The notes beneath the pieces were generated by a model. That model searched no databases and had not been told where the DNA came from. It saw only the letters and a program-made list of their open reading frames with translations. Of a stretch of 64,000 bases of DNA, positions 33,358-42,546 are shown one piece after another (within the stretch, counting starts at the first letter, position 1; every line of letters starts with the position of its first letter). A program made the translations under genes and the position numbers. This DNA is from Nakaseomyces glabratus (Eukaryota > Ascomycota > Saccharomycetes > Saccharomycetales > Saccharomycetaceae), in assembly GCF_010111755.1 (NCBI RefSeq), contig NC_088961.1, forward strand, positions 558,001 through 622,000, read 5' to 3'.

Positions 33358-35754
33358 ATGGATGCACAAAGTATACTAGCAAGGTATTTTGATGTGAAGG
33401 TGGTGGACGGCTTTTATTACATTCAGATACAATTTAGCGATACAGAGTTTTTAGAGAGGACAATACAAAATGCAATAGCAAATTTAACACACAAGGATAT
33501 TGAGGTATTATTCCGATTTATGCTCAAAGAACCACTTCGTTCTAAAAAAATATGGCTCCTAATATCCATAATGTTTATTGAGCTGAGTCACGCAAAATTA
33601 CAATACAAAGATATATGGATTCACTTACTGAGAATTCAACTGACTTTTAATCTTGAAGAAACTGAGGTCCCAGAGAGTAATGATGTTATAATAAATACTC
33701 TCATCGACAGGGGTACTAAGAAAGACATAACTTTTAAAAACTGGAAATATTTTTTTATTCTATTGAAAACTTTGGCATACATTTATACATCTCCGAGTGA
33801 TGATATCCAACAACTGATCATTTCTAAATTTGACTATGTTAAAGATTTTTTAACATCCAATGAAATAAAAGATTTAAATTTGTTAATAATGTTGATTTCT
33901 TTCCTTTCGCTAGCAAATGGCAATGCTGAACATCAAGAATACCCAATATTAAGGTGGAAAAAGCAGAATATTGATAAAATATTCAGTAATTATAAAATTA
34001 TGGAGTTCATACTAGATAACTTCAAGGAAAAATTAGTTAATTTTGTGAGGATTAAAAAACTCTTCGCAGTATATGAAAGTCAGAATTGTCAAACAAAGAA
34101 AATTGTAGGATTATCAAACTCAGGTAGTAAACGGTTTTGCTATTCACAGTTCATTCATGGAAATTTATATTTGTGGACTGGAACAAATACTTTCATTCAT
34201 CTTCGAAAAAAAAATATCTTTTTAAAGAAATCTAATAATTGCTTGATTGAGATAGGCTTTCCCAGAGATATCACACCTTTCACTCAAATGGCTCTTAACG
34301 AGTTCGAAAAAAGTCATATACCGATGAAATATTTGAAAAAATTGGAGCTAGAATTCAACTCAGAACATGAATGTAGAATTTTTCTTGAGCCAATGGATAA
34401 CTATTTTAGAATTAGTGAAGCAAAGGATTACTTACTATTAAATTTTACTGAATCAGACACGAGCTCCCAAATTGATAACATATCTCATTCCGAGCTTGAA
34501 TTCAAAGAAAAATCTGTACCAATTCAGCTAAAAGAATCAAATACAGATAAGAATAATAATGGCCATTTTAACATGCAAGACAACTCTTATCGAAATACAC
34601 AGCTTCAAACTCCCGAAAGATCAGATCTCAAGAGGAACGATAAAAACGACAACGATTCCATACAAAATAATAAAGCGCATTCTAATGGAGAACAATATCC
34701 AAGTTCAGAGTACGGGATATTGTTGAAACCACAGCCCGCACTTTGTTCCTCTCCATTATCTGATCTGAACAAGAAAAGATTACAAAGAAGTCTATCAAAA
34801 TCGAGCAAGAATCTTAAGCTAGTAATGGAACAGCAATTTAATACAACACTAAATCAATCAATAGAGGTTATGAAAGAAAATATTATTATTCCTTCTTCGG
34901 TTGCTTATCAAGATCACCTGATTGACAAAGATTTGGGCCGTCACCGTTTAATCGAAGGTGGGCGCTTAACTAGTCAGTTTGTGGGACACAAACCAAACAA
35001 TATACCCAAAGTTACTTCTGTATCCAAAACAAAACCTAAATCAGTCAAAACTGCAGATATAAATGTGTTGAATACAATTTTTGGATCTGCTAGTTGTACT
35101 GTTAGAAGTTATAAAGTAGGAAGATCAAAAGGGAAGAATGTCAAACCAACAACACGGAGTATCAATAAAGGTAAGAAGATGATCGCAAATAATAATTCTG
35201 AAAATATCCATTCAAATAAAACTGTCAAAGAAAAAAGTAATCTTGTTGCAAACCTCGTTCCGGTAGAGACAAGTACTTCTCAAAATAGGTCAAAGGAAAT
35301 AATTTCTCATATTAACAGTAAAGTACCCAATCAAGAAGTATCTGGCATTGAGGATCACACAATATCCTTAAACAACTCAGGTACACTCTGTGATATTAAT
35401 ACCAGTAAGGATGCCAATTTATCCTTATCAAAATCTATAAGCAAAGGAGCGTTTTCAAAATCAATACAAGACCAACTTGCCAACTCCATTAACGCAATTG
35501 CCAATCAGATGATCTCGCGCATATCAATAATCAATGAATTGTTAAACAAGAAGATTATGCAGGAACTTTCGGAAAAATATGAAGTACTGTTTTCAGAATT
35601 GCATAAAAGTTTTAAAGGGGATGTTGAGCGAATGGTTGAATTTGTAGGCGATTTAAATAAAATGTCAGATTTAACAGAGGAGGAAGTGATAGCTGAAATA
35701 AGAAAACGAAATATAATCAACTCTAATATAACTGTAGAGACTCGACGGGAATAA
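33358..35754 (+). CDS. RED1: Meiotic chromosome axis protein Red1
   Basis: A 798-residue protein (S. cerevisiae 827). The N-terminal 350 residues look folded and end in a PH-like region (FCYSQFIHGNLYLWTGTNTF is typical). The middle is Ser/Asn/Lys-rich and disordered. The last 100 residues form a coiled coil (about 703-785, with ANQMISRISIINELL and SEKYEVLFSELHKSF), the segment through which Red1 forms filaments. Red1 builds the axial element with Hop1 and Rec8 and promotes interhomologue recombination. Identification is supported by position between TMA7 and RPS28 and by URS1 sites upstream. The frame is intact, so the gene is not decaying. Confidence 0.88.
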   Translation: MDAQSILARYFDVKVVDGFYYIQIQFSDTEFLERTIQNAIANLTHKDIEVLFRFMLKEPLRSKKIWLLISIMFIELSHAKLQYKDIWIHLLRIQLTFNLEETEVPESNDVIINTLIDRGTKKDITFKNWKYFFILLKTLAYIYTSPSDDIQQLIISKFDYVKDFLTSNEIKDLNLLIMLISFLSLANGNAEHQEYPILRWKKQNIDKIFSNYKIMEFILDNFKEKLVNFVRIKKLFAVYESQNCQTKKIVGLSNSGSKRFCYSQFIHGNLYLWTGTNTFIHLRKKNIFLKKSNNCLIEIGFPRDITPFTQMALNEFEKSHIPMKYLKKLELEFNSEHECRIFLEPMDNYFRISEAKDYLLLNFTESDTSSQIDNISHSELEFKEKSVPIQLKESNTDKNNNGHFNMQDNSYRNTQLQTPERSDLKRNDKNDNDSIQNNKAHSNGEQYPSSEYGILLKPQPALCSSPLSDLNKKRLQRSLSKSSKNLKLVMEQQFNTTLNQSIEVMKENIIIPSSVAYQDHLIDKDLGRHRLIEGGRLTSQFVGHKPNNIPKVTSVSKTKPKSVKTADINVLNTIFGSASCTVRSYKVGRSKGKNVKPTTRSINKGKKMIANNNSENIHSNKTVKEKSNLVANLVPVETSTSQNRSKEIISHINSKVPNQEVSGIEDHTISLNNSGTLCDINTSKDANLSLSKSISKGAFSKSIQDQLANSINAIANQMISRISIINELLNKKIMQELSEKYEVLFSELHKSFKGDVERMVEFVGDLNKMSDLTEEEVIAEIRKRNIINSNITVETRRE

Positions 35755-36140
35755 CCTATGAAGGTTACTTTTTATTAAGTTCTCATTAACATTACAACCT
35801 TAAACTCTTATAAAAGTTAGAAATACGCCAATCAAAGTATACCTGTATTGAAAGTTTTATCATGTGAATTGTAGTACTATTACACGAAAATTTTATGAAT
35901 CCACGCAACTTTTTTTTTTGGCAATTTTTTCAAAATTTCGCCGGGCCTACCGTCGCCCACCTCATCAACTTTTTTTTTTTTTCACTTCTGGTTTGGACAA
36001 CTTCTAGCAACGTTGGCATATTTCTGTATGTTAACAATTGCATTGGTATATAATAAACAGTTTTCATATTAATTAACTTTATATTTTTTATTCTTTTATT
36101 TAAAAAGCACACCAACTCCATTAACTCCAACACAGTCAAT
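35755..36140. other. RED1 3' end and RPS28 promoter
   Basis: 386 bases. T-runs at about 35911 and 35971 are typical of ribosomal-protein promoters. No convincing Rap1 site was seen within it. Confidence 0.4.
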
Positions 36141-36344
36141 ATGGATAACAAAACCCCAGTTACTTTAGCTAGAGTCATCAAGGTCTTAGGTAGAACCGGT
36201 TCTCGTGGTGGTGTTACCCAAGTCCGTGTTGAATTCTTGGAAGACACTTCTCGTACTATTGTCAGAAACGTCAAGGGTCCAGTTAGAGAAAATGACATCT
36301 TGGTCCTAATGGAATCTGAACGTGAAGCTCGTCGTTTGCGTTAA
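36141..36344 (+). CDS. RPS28: 40S ribosomal protein eS28
   Basis: A 67-residue protein matching S. cerevisiae Rps28 over its length, from [15 protein letters not shown] to the [12 protein letters not shown] end that reaches the mRNA exit region of the 40S subunit. No intron. Very strong codon bias. It follows RED1 as RPS28B (YLR264W) does in S. cerevisiae. In that species Rps28 binds a hairpin in the long RPS28B 3' UTR and triggers Edc3-dependent decapping of its own mRNA. The 787-base gap downstream here, with a perfect hairpin at 36892-36925, fits that scheme. Confidence 0.97.
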   Translation: MDNKTPVTLARVIKVLGRTGSRGGVTQVRVEFLEDTSRTIVRNVKGPVRENDILVLMESEREARRLR

Positions 36345-37131
36345 GATAGCAAAATATATGTGTCGTTGTGTCAGCATTGGAGGTCTTCAGTTATTATGGA
36401 CAGCATACCTACTGGTGGCAAAGCACGTTTTTTTCTATACCAAACAATATTGAGATTTATACACTAGTATTTCCCCATAATTTTAATAAAAAATTAACAT
36501 TTTAAGATTGCTTTTGATTGGTGTGCGGTTAAAATGGCAAATGAATATGATTGGCTTTATCTATTTTAGAATTACTAAGTGAGGTCTAGGCGGGTCTTAC
36601 AGGAAAAAGGAATGATTTTACGGATTGTGGATTGCTGTGATGATACATGAATTACTATTTTCATTCAATATTGAATTGAATACAAATTCATTTCCATAAA
36701 TAGTACTACAAGAAGACTGAATCTTTCCTTCCAGTTAATCTAGTGAATTCAAAGCGCCATATTTGAAACATGCCTGATATCCAGCACCAAATTTTTTTTG
36801 TATGTAAAGTTATGTATGTATATACACTTTGGCGGTTCAGTGGTTACGCGGCTACTTTTGGCACAATTTGTCCGTTAGGTCCAGTTGATAAACACCCATA
36901 CATTATTCAAGAAATGTATGGGTGTATATAAAAGGCACCTCAGTCTTTTGTGACTGTAGAATACGTATTAAATAATATCACGTGTAAACAAAGTTGTGAT
37001 TCTCAATATGAAATCACTGGAAGATTAAATATTTTGTATGCATTAAGATCAAAAGTTTTTACAATATTAGTGGTAGCTATCTACCGATAGACACCATTCA
37101 GTACGTCTTAGAGGATTATTGGTGACGTCGG
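36345..37131. other. Unusually long convergent region between RPS28 and NEJ1
   Basis: 787 bases between two gene 3' ends, long for a convergent pair in this window. It contains C/D-box-like motifs (GTGATGA at 36637-36643; CTGA at 36717-36720 and 36774-36777) and the hairpin at 36892-36925 followed by a TATA-like sequence (TATATAAAAG). No protein frame is supported. Confidence 0.55.
36892..36925 (+). promoter_or_regulatory. Perfect 13-bp hairpin, probable Rps28 autoregulatory 3' UTR element
   Basis: ACACCCATACATT (36892-36904), an 8-base loop ATTCAAGA, then the exact complement AATGTATGGGTGT (36913-36925). After one mismatch the stem extends three more pairs. It starts 548 bases after the RPS28 stop. 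Known: S. cerevisiae RPS28B mRNA has a long 3' UTR with a conserved hairpin that Rps28 binds to recruit Edc3. Inference: this is the same element. Alternative: each arm also matches the Rap1 consensus ACACCCAYACAYY, so it could be an inverted Rap1 pair. Confidence 0.6.
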
Positions 37132-38076
37132 CTATTTTTTTGTAGGGCTAACCACAATCTTACCAAACTTCTTCTTCTTTCTTTTCGGAGATTCAGAAAT
37201 AGCCGCTTCCTCGTAATTGCTATCTAAAATTCGTGACTCCATCTTAATGGAGTCTTCTTTTCTCACTCTCTTTGCGGGTATCTTATCAGTTTGTGAGGAT
37301 AGTTCATTAATATCCTCACTTCTTAAGATTTCTATGGGGGTGACACTATTGGTACGCCAAGACATATCGTCAGAGTCGAATTCACTAAATTCTCCTGGTA
37401 GCTCGTCACTCTTACTTGATCTTGTGCTTATCATTCCCGAAAGTTTTGCTTGTCTACCAAGTAATTTCTCCCTGATAATAAATAACTTGGCCAGGTCTCT
37501 TCCATAGATCTGGTTAGATTCCTTGGCTTCGGCTATTCGGTTTAACTCAATTAGGCAGTTATTAAGATTTTTAGTATTGCTTTCAGAATCAATTAAGCTG
37601 CAAACTCTACTCCAATACCATAGTGTCTCGGATAAGAAATGTGAAAGCTCTAACAATATCAGTAACCCTTGTTCATCTGTCAAACGAACAAACCCTAGAT
37701 TTATAGTCGCTTTTATAGTTGCATCCAATTTAATCGTGATCTTCATATCAGATTTATGTAAGCTCATCTCACACTTCGAATCTTTGTAATTGTTTTTAGT
37801 ATAACAATTGAGGTTATTCAAAAATTCTATAACTATTTTGATGAGGTTATCAGATGACTGAAGATCAAAACCTTGGCTCTTCAGTTGTTTACGAGCACTA
37901 TCAAGTTTCACAGCGTAAGTCTTCAGAGATTTTTTGAGAGTTGAGCTTTGCGGTACCAGTAATGCCTCTGTCATATGAATAGTTATTTTCAGCAACTTGG
38001 TCCCATCTCGATCTATATCTTGCTTCAGTAAATTATATCTTCCATCAATCTCCCCAACCTTCCATGCGTTAACCAT
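37132..38076 (-). CDS. NEJ1: NHEJ factor Nej1 (XLF/Cernunnos homologue)
   Basis: A 314-residue protein starting at the ATG 38074-38076; two codons further would need a GTG (S. cerevisiae Nej1 is 342). The N-terminal half would form the XLF-type head (VNAWKVGEIDGRYNLL, HMTEALLVP), then a helical coiled-coil part, a Ser/Asp-rich linker, and a basic tail PKRKKKKFGKIVVSPTKK. In S. cerevisiae the Lys/Arg-rich C-terminal tail is needed for nuclear entry, DNA binding and end joining. Nej1 works with Lif1-Dnl4 and Ku, and its transcription is haploid-specific there. Placement next to RPS28 matches chrXII. Weak sequence conservation is normal for this family. Confidence 0.85.
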   Translation of the reverse strand: MVNAWKVGEIDGRYNLLKQDIDRDGTKLLKITIHMTEALLVPQSSTLKKSLKTYAVKLDSARKQLKSQGFDLQSSDNLIKIVIEFLNNLNCYTKNNYKDSKCEMSLHKSDMKITIKLDATIKATINLGFVRLTDEQGLLILLELSHFLSETLWYWSRVCSLIDSESNTKNLNNCLIELNRIAEAKESNQIYGRDLAKLFIIREKLLGRQAKLSGMISTRSSKSDELPGEFSEFDSDDMSWRTNSVTPIEILRSEDINELSSQTDKIPAKRVRKEDSIKMESRILDSNYEEAAISESPKRKKKKFGKIVVSPTKK

Positions 38077-38439
38077 GGTCACTGTATGAGCATTCGGTAC
38101 TCTGCATTATAATAATAGATACTCAACATCTAAAATTTGTTAATTCTTGATTTTTGGTTGCCGTTTCTGCATTATAACCGGTCCCCTTATTTACAAGCTC
38201 TGATTTTTTTTTTCAAATGAAAATAGGAAGATGCGCACAAGAGAATTAGACTTTTTATAAAAATTAACAAAATGATCTTAAAAACTTCGAAACTCCGAGA
38301 AATTACAATGTTGCTAACGAATGAATTATCGATTTTATGTGATTAAACATTATGAAGGGGAGGAGGGTGCATAAGATATAACTGGAAAATTAAAAATTAA
38401 AAATAACAAGTAAAATCAAAATGAAAGTAGGATGATAAA
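38077..38439. other. NEJ1 promoter and 3' end of the F-box-like gene
   Basis: About 360 AT-rich bases. I see no repeat or recognised site. Confidence 0.35.
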
Positions 38440-40137
38440 CTAAACAACAATAAATTTCTGCTTTTCATCCACAAATGTTGGGAAACTATTCTTTAAATTT
38501 AAATTTGGTAGAACTTCCTTTAAATTCTGAATGTTAAAGATATAGTTGGTAGAATCTTCGGAAACAAAACCTAAAAACTCACAACTAGGCAGCTCATTCC
38601 ATGAAGTAAATGCAATCGGATTCATATCTGTTATCTGGGAAGGATTTTCGGCAAATGTCACATTACTATAGGCTGTATTATGTGCTTTGTTATACCTATT
38701 GCTAGTAGTTAACATTCTTCTTCTTGTAACTTCAAGATTTGCAGTATAACCATGTGCAGGTTTCCTTTCACTTTCCAGGCTAAATGAATCATTACGATGT
38801 GATATAACAGGTCTTGATGTAATCCTTGGTTTATTTGAAAGCACTAGCTTCTTCAAATTGGGAAAATAAAGCCCTTGAATTTCTATCGTTGATGATTTTT
38901 CAAATCTGAGTAATTTCAGCTCCAATTCTTCCAGTGATTCACACCTTACACACATGATTGGTGTGGTGTATTGCTCGACCTTAGAAAAAACATTTGAACT
39001 GATCTCGGTTGGAACCCAGTTAATAATCTTGGTTTTTTTAACTCCTTCTGGGATTAGATTAACCCTGAAATAAGATACACCATCCTGTGTGTCACTCATC
39101 GCACAATCATGCAATAACTTTAAATTTTCTCTTAATGAAACCACAAGTCTTTCTGGCGAACCAGCAGTTGCAATTTCATCAAATTTGAATCTATGACCTG
39201 TAAATTTCCTTATATTTGGCAACTTCCAATTCGCCAATGAATGGATCTTGAACATTTGTACAACGTTTATCTTATTTTCTTTGCATTTCTTCAAGATCAA
39301 AGATGATACATCTATGAAATTGCATGTTTCAATTTGTTCACATCCATTTGTCTTAAAGAATTGTAGATTTACCACATTTGGCATATAGAATTTGAAATTG
39401 GCCAGAAAGTTTTTCACCAGTTTGGATTTACTCCTTTGATAACCTTTATATTTTGTTAGGATGTTATAGAAAAAAGTATCCAAAGTCATATAGTTAACTT
39501 GTAAAGTAGTGACTAGTGGTAGCATAACTTTCGAAATATCGAATGTGTCTGAATGTGCTGACTCTATAGTCTCTAGAAACTCATAACTTAAGATACCGAA
39601 CATGTTCTTATCACAGACCAGTTTGTTAGATATGCTGTCAAAGATAATTGACTCGAAGTTGAATAGTTTCGACGAAGCAATCTCAGATAGCACAGATTTG
39701 ATAACTGAATAGAATTTTGCGACATCGTAAGCCTTATCTGTGGAGGCTAGTGGAAATAAGAGATGTAATGCCATACTGTGCTCCTCCGAGCAACGATGCA
39801 GCAGCTCCTCAAGATCTATTTTCACCGTTTCAATATCCCAGTTGTCAAGGTCAACAGCCACAATCAGATTCTCGTGGTTCAGTTCTTTCTCGTTGTCTTG
39901 GTACCCACTCAACAAGTTTAGTATACGTGTGCTGGGGTCGTCCACATACGACAGCAGGTGAAACCTGGACCTGATCTGTGAGTACAGTGTCGTATCCCTG
40001 GGAACTGCATCCATTATACTGAAACAGTCCAAAATAGCTAGACTGTCACCATACTCGTCCAGCCCAAGCCGATCCAGGATAAGATCCAGAACTTCCAGCG
40101 GAAGCGTCTCTAACATGCTCTTCTCAAACCCTTTCAT
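38440..40137 (-). CDS. F-box-like, leucine-rich protein of unknown function
   Basis: A 565-residue protein. Residues 9-45 (LETLPLEVLDLILDRLGL onward) look like an F-box start, the LP..vl..il pattern that binds Skp1. Later segments such as SLEELELKLLRF and FPNLKKLVLSN resemble leucine-rich repeats. That is the plan of an SCF substrate receptor, but the F-box is only partly convincing. No signal peptide or membrane segment. S. cerevisiae BOP2 (YLR267W, about 570 residues) lies two genes from NEJ1 and is a candidate by length and place, but its orientation would differ and I cannot compare sequences. A TAGCCGCCCA URS1 decamer lies 138 bases upstream of the ATG, suggesting meiotic regulation. Confidence 0.75.
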   Translation of the reverse strand: MKGFEKSMLETLPLEVLDLILDRLGLDEYGDSLAILDCFSIMDAVPRDTTLYSQIRSRFHLLSYVDDPSTRILNLLSGYQDNEKELNHENLIVAVDLDNWDIETVKIDLEELLHRCSEEHSMALHLLFPLASTDKAYDVAKFYSVIKSVLSEIASSKLFNFESIIFDSISNKLVCDKNMFGILSYEFLETIESAHSDTFDISKVMLPLVTTLQVNYMTLDTFFYNILTKYKGYQRSKSKLVKNFLANFKFYMPNVVNLQFFKTNGCEQIETCNFIDVSSLILKKCKENKINVVQMFKIHSLANWKLPNIRKFTGHRFKFDEIATAGSPERLVVSLRENLKLLHDCAMSDTQDGVSYFRVNLIPEGVKKTKIINWVPTEISSNVFSKVEQYTTPIMCVRCESLEELELKLLRFEKSSTIEIQGLYFPNLKKLVLSNKPRITSRPVISHRNDSFSLESERKPAHGYTANLEVTRRRMLTTSNRYNKAHNTAYSNVTFAENPSQITDMNPIAFTSWNELPSCEFLGFVSEDSTNYIFNIQNLKEVLPNLNLKNSFPTFVDEKQKFIVV

Positions 40138-40274
40138 TTTATGTACTATGTTTCCTGATGCCCTTTTTGAGTCTTAGAACTGTGCAGTGCAATGTACGTT
40201 TTACTGTCCTGTACGCCAAGGAAGAGAAAAGAAATCGATCTCAATCTAGTATCTTCCTTATATACCCCTGACAA

Positions 40275-40284
40275 TAGCCGCCCA
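40275..40284 (+). promoter_or_regulatory. URS1 (Ume6) element upstream of the F-box-like gene
   Basis: TAGCCGCCCA, identical to the two copies before RED1. It is 138 bases upstream of the minus-strand ATG at 40137, a typical distance for URS1. It is also 1.16 kb from ECM11. Confidence 0.65.
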
Positions 40285-40494
40285 ATTTTCCAGGATCTAG
40301 GGTCATCGCCCCGGCCTTACAAGATCCGATTTTCTTCTGTAAGAGCCGTACTCCCTTTTGGCCCCCTCAATCGGCCCTGTGATTCCCCGTACTGCCTCAA
40401 CCACTATTAGCACGGACGGCAAAAAAGCAGGGTCTGTAGAATATGCGTGATGATCTCTGTGGCTTTCGCCTCCCTCCCCACCAGCGTCTTCTTT

Positions 40495-40507
40495 GGGGGG
40501 GGGGGGG
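40495..40507. repeat. G homopolymer, 13 G
   Basis: Thirteen consecutive G. A shorter C-run lies about 45 bases on, so the two tracts could also pair. Confidence 0.9.
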
Positions 40508-40819
40508 AAGGGCAGTGGCTTCCTTGTAGCGCAGCTTAAACTCCACCCCCCCACGGCGGATGGGTAGGAGGAAGGAGATGACTCAAACCTTTACCCGGCT
40601 CCTTCTGCAGATTTTGGAATGAGGTTGTGCGTTAGTCTCTGTGCGATCATGGTGGGGCTGTTACACTCGGGACTGGAAAGTGTTTGGGAGAGAAATTACA
40701 GTTCCGCGAGCAGAAAAACAGAAAAACATTATAAGTGGAACATCCGTACATCCTTTCCCAGATGAGCTGCTTCTCCAGGGATTGTTAGCGGTGGAAAGGA
40801 TGTGCCATCTTTCTATGAG

Positions 40820-40856
40820 TTCCGTGTTTCCGTGTTTCCGTGTCTCCGTGTCTCCG
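40820..40856. repeat. Minisatellite, 8-bp unit, about 4.6 copies
   Basis: Units TTCCGTGT, TTCCGTGT, TTCCGTGT, CTCCGTGT, then CTCCG, with exact 8-base spacing. Confidence 0.9.
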
Positions 40857-41327
40857 CTTGCTCCTGTACACCTGCCCTATTGCTATTCTTAGCACCGTCA
40901 AACAGTGTCTGGTGCGGGTATTTCTGTTGGAATCTGTGAGCTTTTGTGTCAAAATGCTAAAAATGGTTCGAGGCGAAACTCCATACACATACACACACAC
41001 TTTGTGATTTTGCCGGATCTCATAAGCAAGGGGATCTCGGGGCAGGAATCCCGAATACGAAGCAAGTCACTGTGCCTAGTTTGCATGGAGTTGGCGGGAA
41101 GGGCAGTGTTCAGTGAAAGAAAGCAAGGGGTCAATGGAGAACGCCTGCCCTGTACTAGCCTGGACTGACACAGGTAAGCCCGCCTTTTATGTCTTGTATT
41201 ACCAGTAATTGCATCTGAAGGAACTACCGCGTAAATCGAAAAAAACTTAGCTAGTCGAATCTCAATCAATTTACGTACGTAGTTATATAAATTTTGTCTT
41301 TTGAGTATCGTAATATCATGCACTTTT

Positions 41328-41337
41328 TAGCCGCTCA
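41328..41337 (+). promoter_or_regulatory. URS1-like element just upstream of ECM11
   Basis: TAGCCGCTCA differs by one base from the TAGCCGCCCA copies elsewhere in the window. It lies 111 bases before the ATG at 41448 and overlaps an earlier in-frame ATG at 41337, which argues against that earlier ATG being the translation start. Confidence 0.5.
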
Positions 41338-41447
41338 TGTGTAACTGCACCAAAATAGATAAAACACAAGCATTGGAAAATTTATGGAGTTGGTGTGTAA
41401 TAAATTACATATCTAGTGCTGCTTGTGTATTGGTATCTGTCTCCAGT

Positions 41448-42293
41448 ATGTTTATCAAATCAGAAGCTGGCGCTATTGAGAATAATGACAAGAAGCGCTA
41501 CAAGGTCAATAAAGAGAAACACGACACCCATAGAAAGAAAAAGGACAAGTCTATTCTTGAGAGTTTTCTCTTGGTACCAGGGCAATTAGATGGCGCTAGT
41601 GATCCTGCAAAGTTTGTTCCCGGATTGGGTCTGAAGACGCCTATCAAAGACGAAGGAAACATCAGCTTACCTTCAATCAATTTACCGCCAAGCGAGATGA
41701 GAAGCAGGTGGAGGTCTTCGGGCTCGCTGTTTGGTCCACAAGAAGTTGACAATAATCTACTCCCTAAAGTAAATAAATCACCTGGTGTAAAGACTCCTAC
41801 ATCTACGAAACAAAGACCGCATTCTACTCAACCAGAGGAAACAAAGCCAGCCGACACCCTAGTTACGCCTACATCACCATTAGTAGAAGAACGACAAAAT
41901 AATGCTGACTCGTTAAAACCAGCGGAAGATCCAGGGCCTTTCAAGAAGCAAACTAGATTGCTGTATGAAGTACAAAACGATATGACTATTGATGATGACA
42001 ACATGACAGAGATATTTCCTGGCCTAGAGAAAGAAGAAGAAAAAACGTATTGTAGACAGTCCTCTTTATGGTCATTGGATCAATGGATTGAAGAAGGTGA
42101 AAATATCTTACGCGCTCATCAAGAAATATTTATTAAGATTATCAAAAAAAGAATTGAACTGAGCTATAATTTTAATTCTCTTATTACTGTTTTAATCGAT
42201 AGAGCTGAGGCTCTTTGCAAGCATGGTAATGTAATAGATTCCAAACTAGAAAAAGTGAAAAAACTTGGTAACGAAATATTAAATATTTTATGA
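41448..42293 (+). CDS. ECM11: Meiotic synaptonemal-complex central element protein Ecm11
   Basis: 281 residues from the ATG at 41448. An in-frame ATG at 41337 would add 37 Cys/Trp-rich residues, but starting at 41448 gives MFIKSEAG. There IKSE is a psi-K-x-E SUMO site at the same place as Lys5 in S. cerevisiae Ecm11 (VIKTEP), the modified residue needed for synapsis. The middle is disordered and basic, with FVPGLGLKTPIKDEG and SPGVKTPTS. The C-terminal 90 residues are helical (SLWSLDQWIEEGENIL, FNSLITVLIDRAEALC), fitting the region that pairs with Gmc2. Length matches S. cerevisiae (302). It stands next to RPS17 and ADA2 as on chrIV. Confidence 0.85.
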   Translation: MFIKSEAGAIENNDKKRYKVNKEKHDTHRKKKDKSILESFLLVPGQLDGASDPAKFVPGLGLKTPIKDEGNISLPSINLPPSEMRSRWRSSGSLFGPQEVDNNLLPKVNKSPGVKTPTSTKQRPHSTQPEETKPADTLVTPTSPLVEERQNNADSLKPAEDPGPFKKQTRLLYEVQNDMTIDDDNMTEIFPGLEKEEEKTYCRQSSLWSLDQWIEEGENILRAHQEIFIKIIKKRIELSYNFNSLITVLIDRAEALCKHGNVIDSKLEKVKKLGNEILNIL

Positions 42294-42546
42294 AATAAAG
42301 CTTCACTTAGTACATATGTGGACTTTGTCTCACTGCCTAAATATTCCATTATTGCAATCTGGTAAATTGCTGGTACAGCATCAATAAAATACTTATATGA
42401 AATATGTGATATATTATTAATAATTCCCGTAATCAAAAGGTTACATGTGATTTTTATATGATATTGTGATGGAGATAAAACGAATTAAAAAAGAAATACA
42501 TAGAAAAAGGCTTTAGTAAATATTCAACAGCTGAATATTAAAAACC

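Larger units (their letters stand above)
40138..41447. other. Divergent region between the F-box-like gene and ECM11, at a synteny junction
   Basis: About 1.3 kb. It holds a URS1 decamer (40275-40284), a 13-G run (40495-40507), an 8-bp minisatellite (40820-40856) and a URS1-like decamer (41328-41337). No gene is supported. Gene order switches here from chrXII-like to chrIV-like. Confidence 0.6.
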
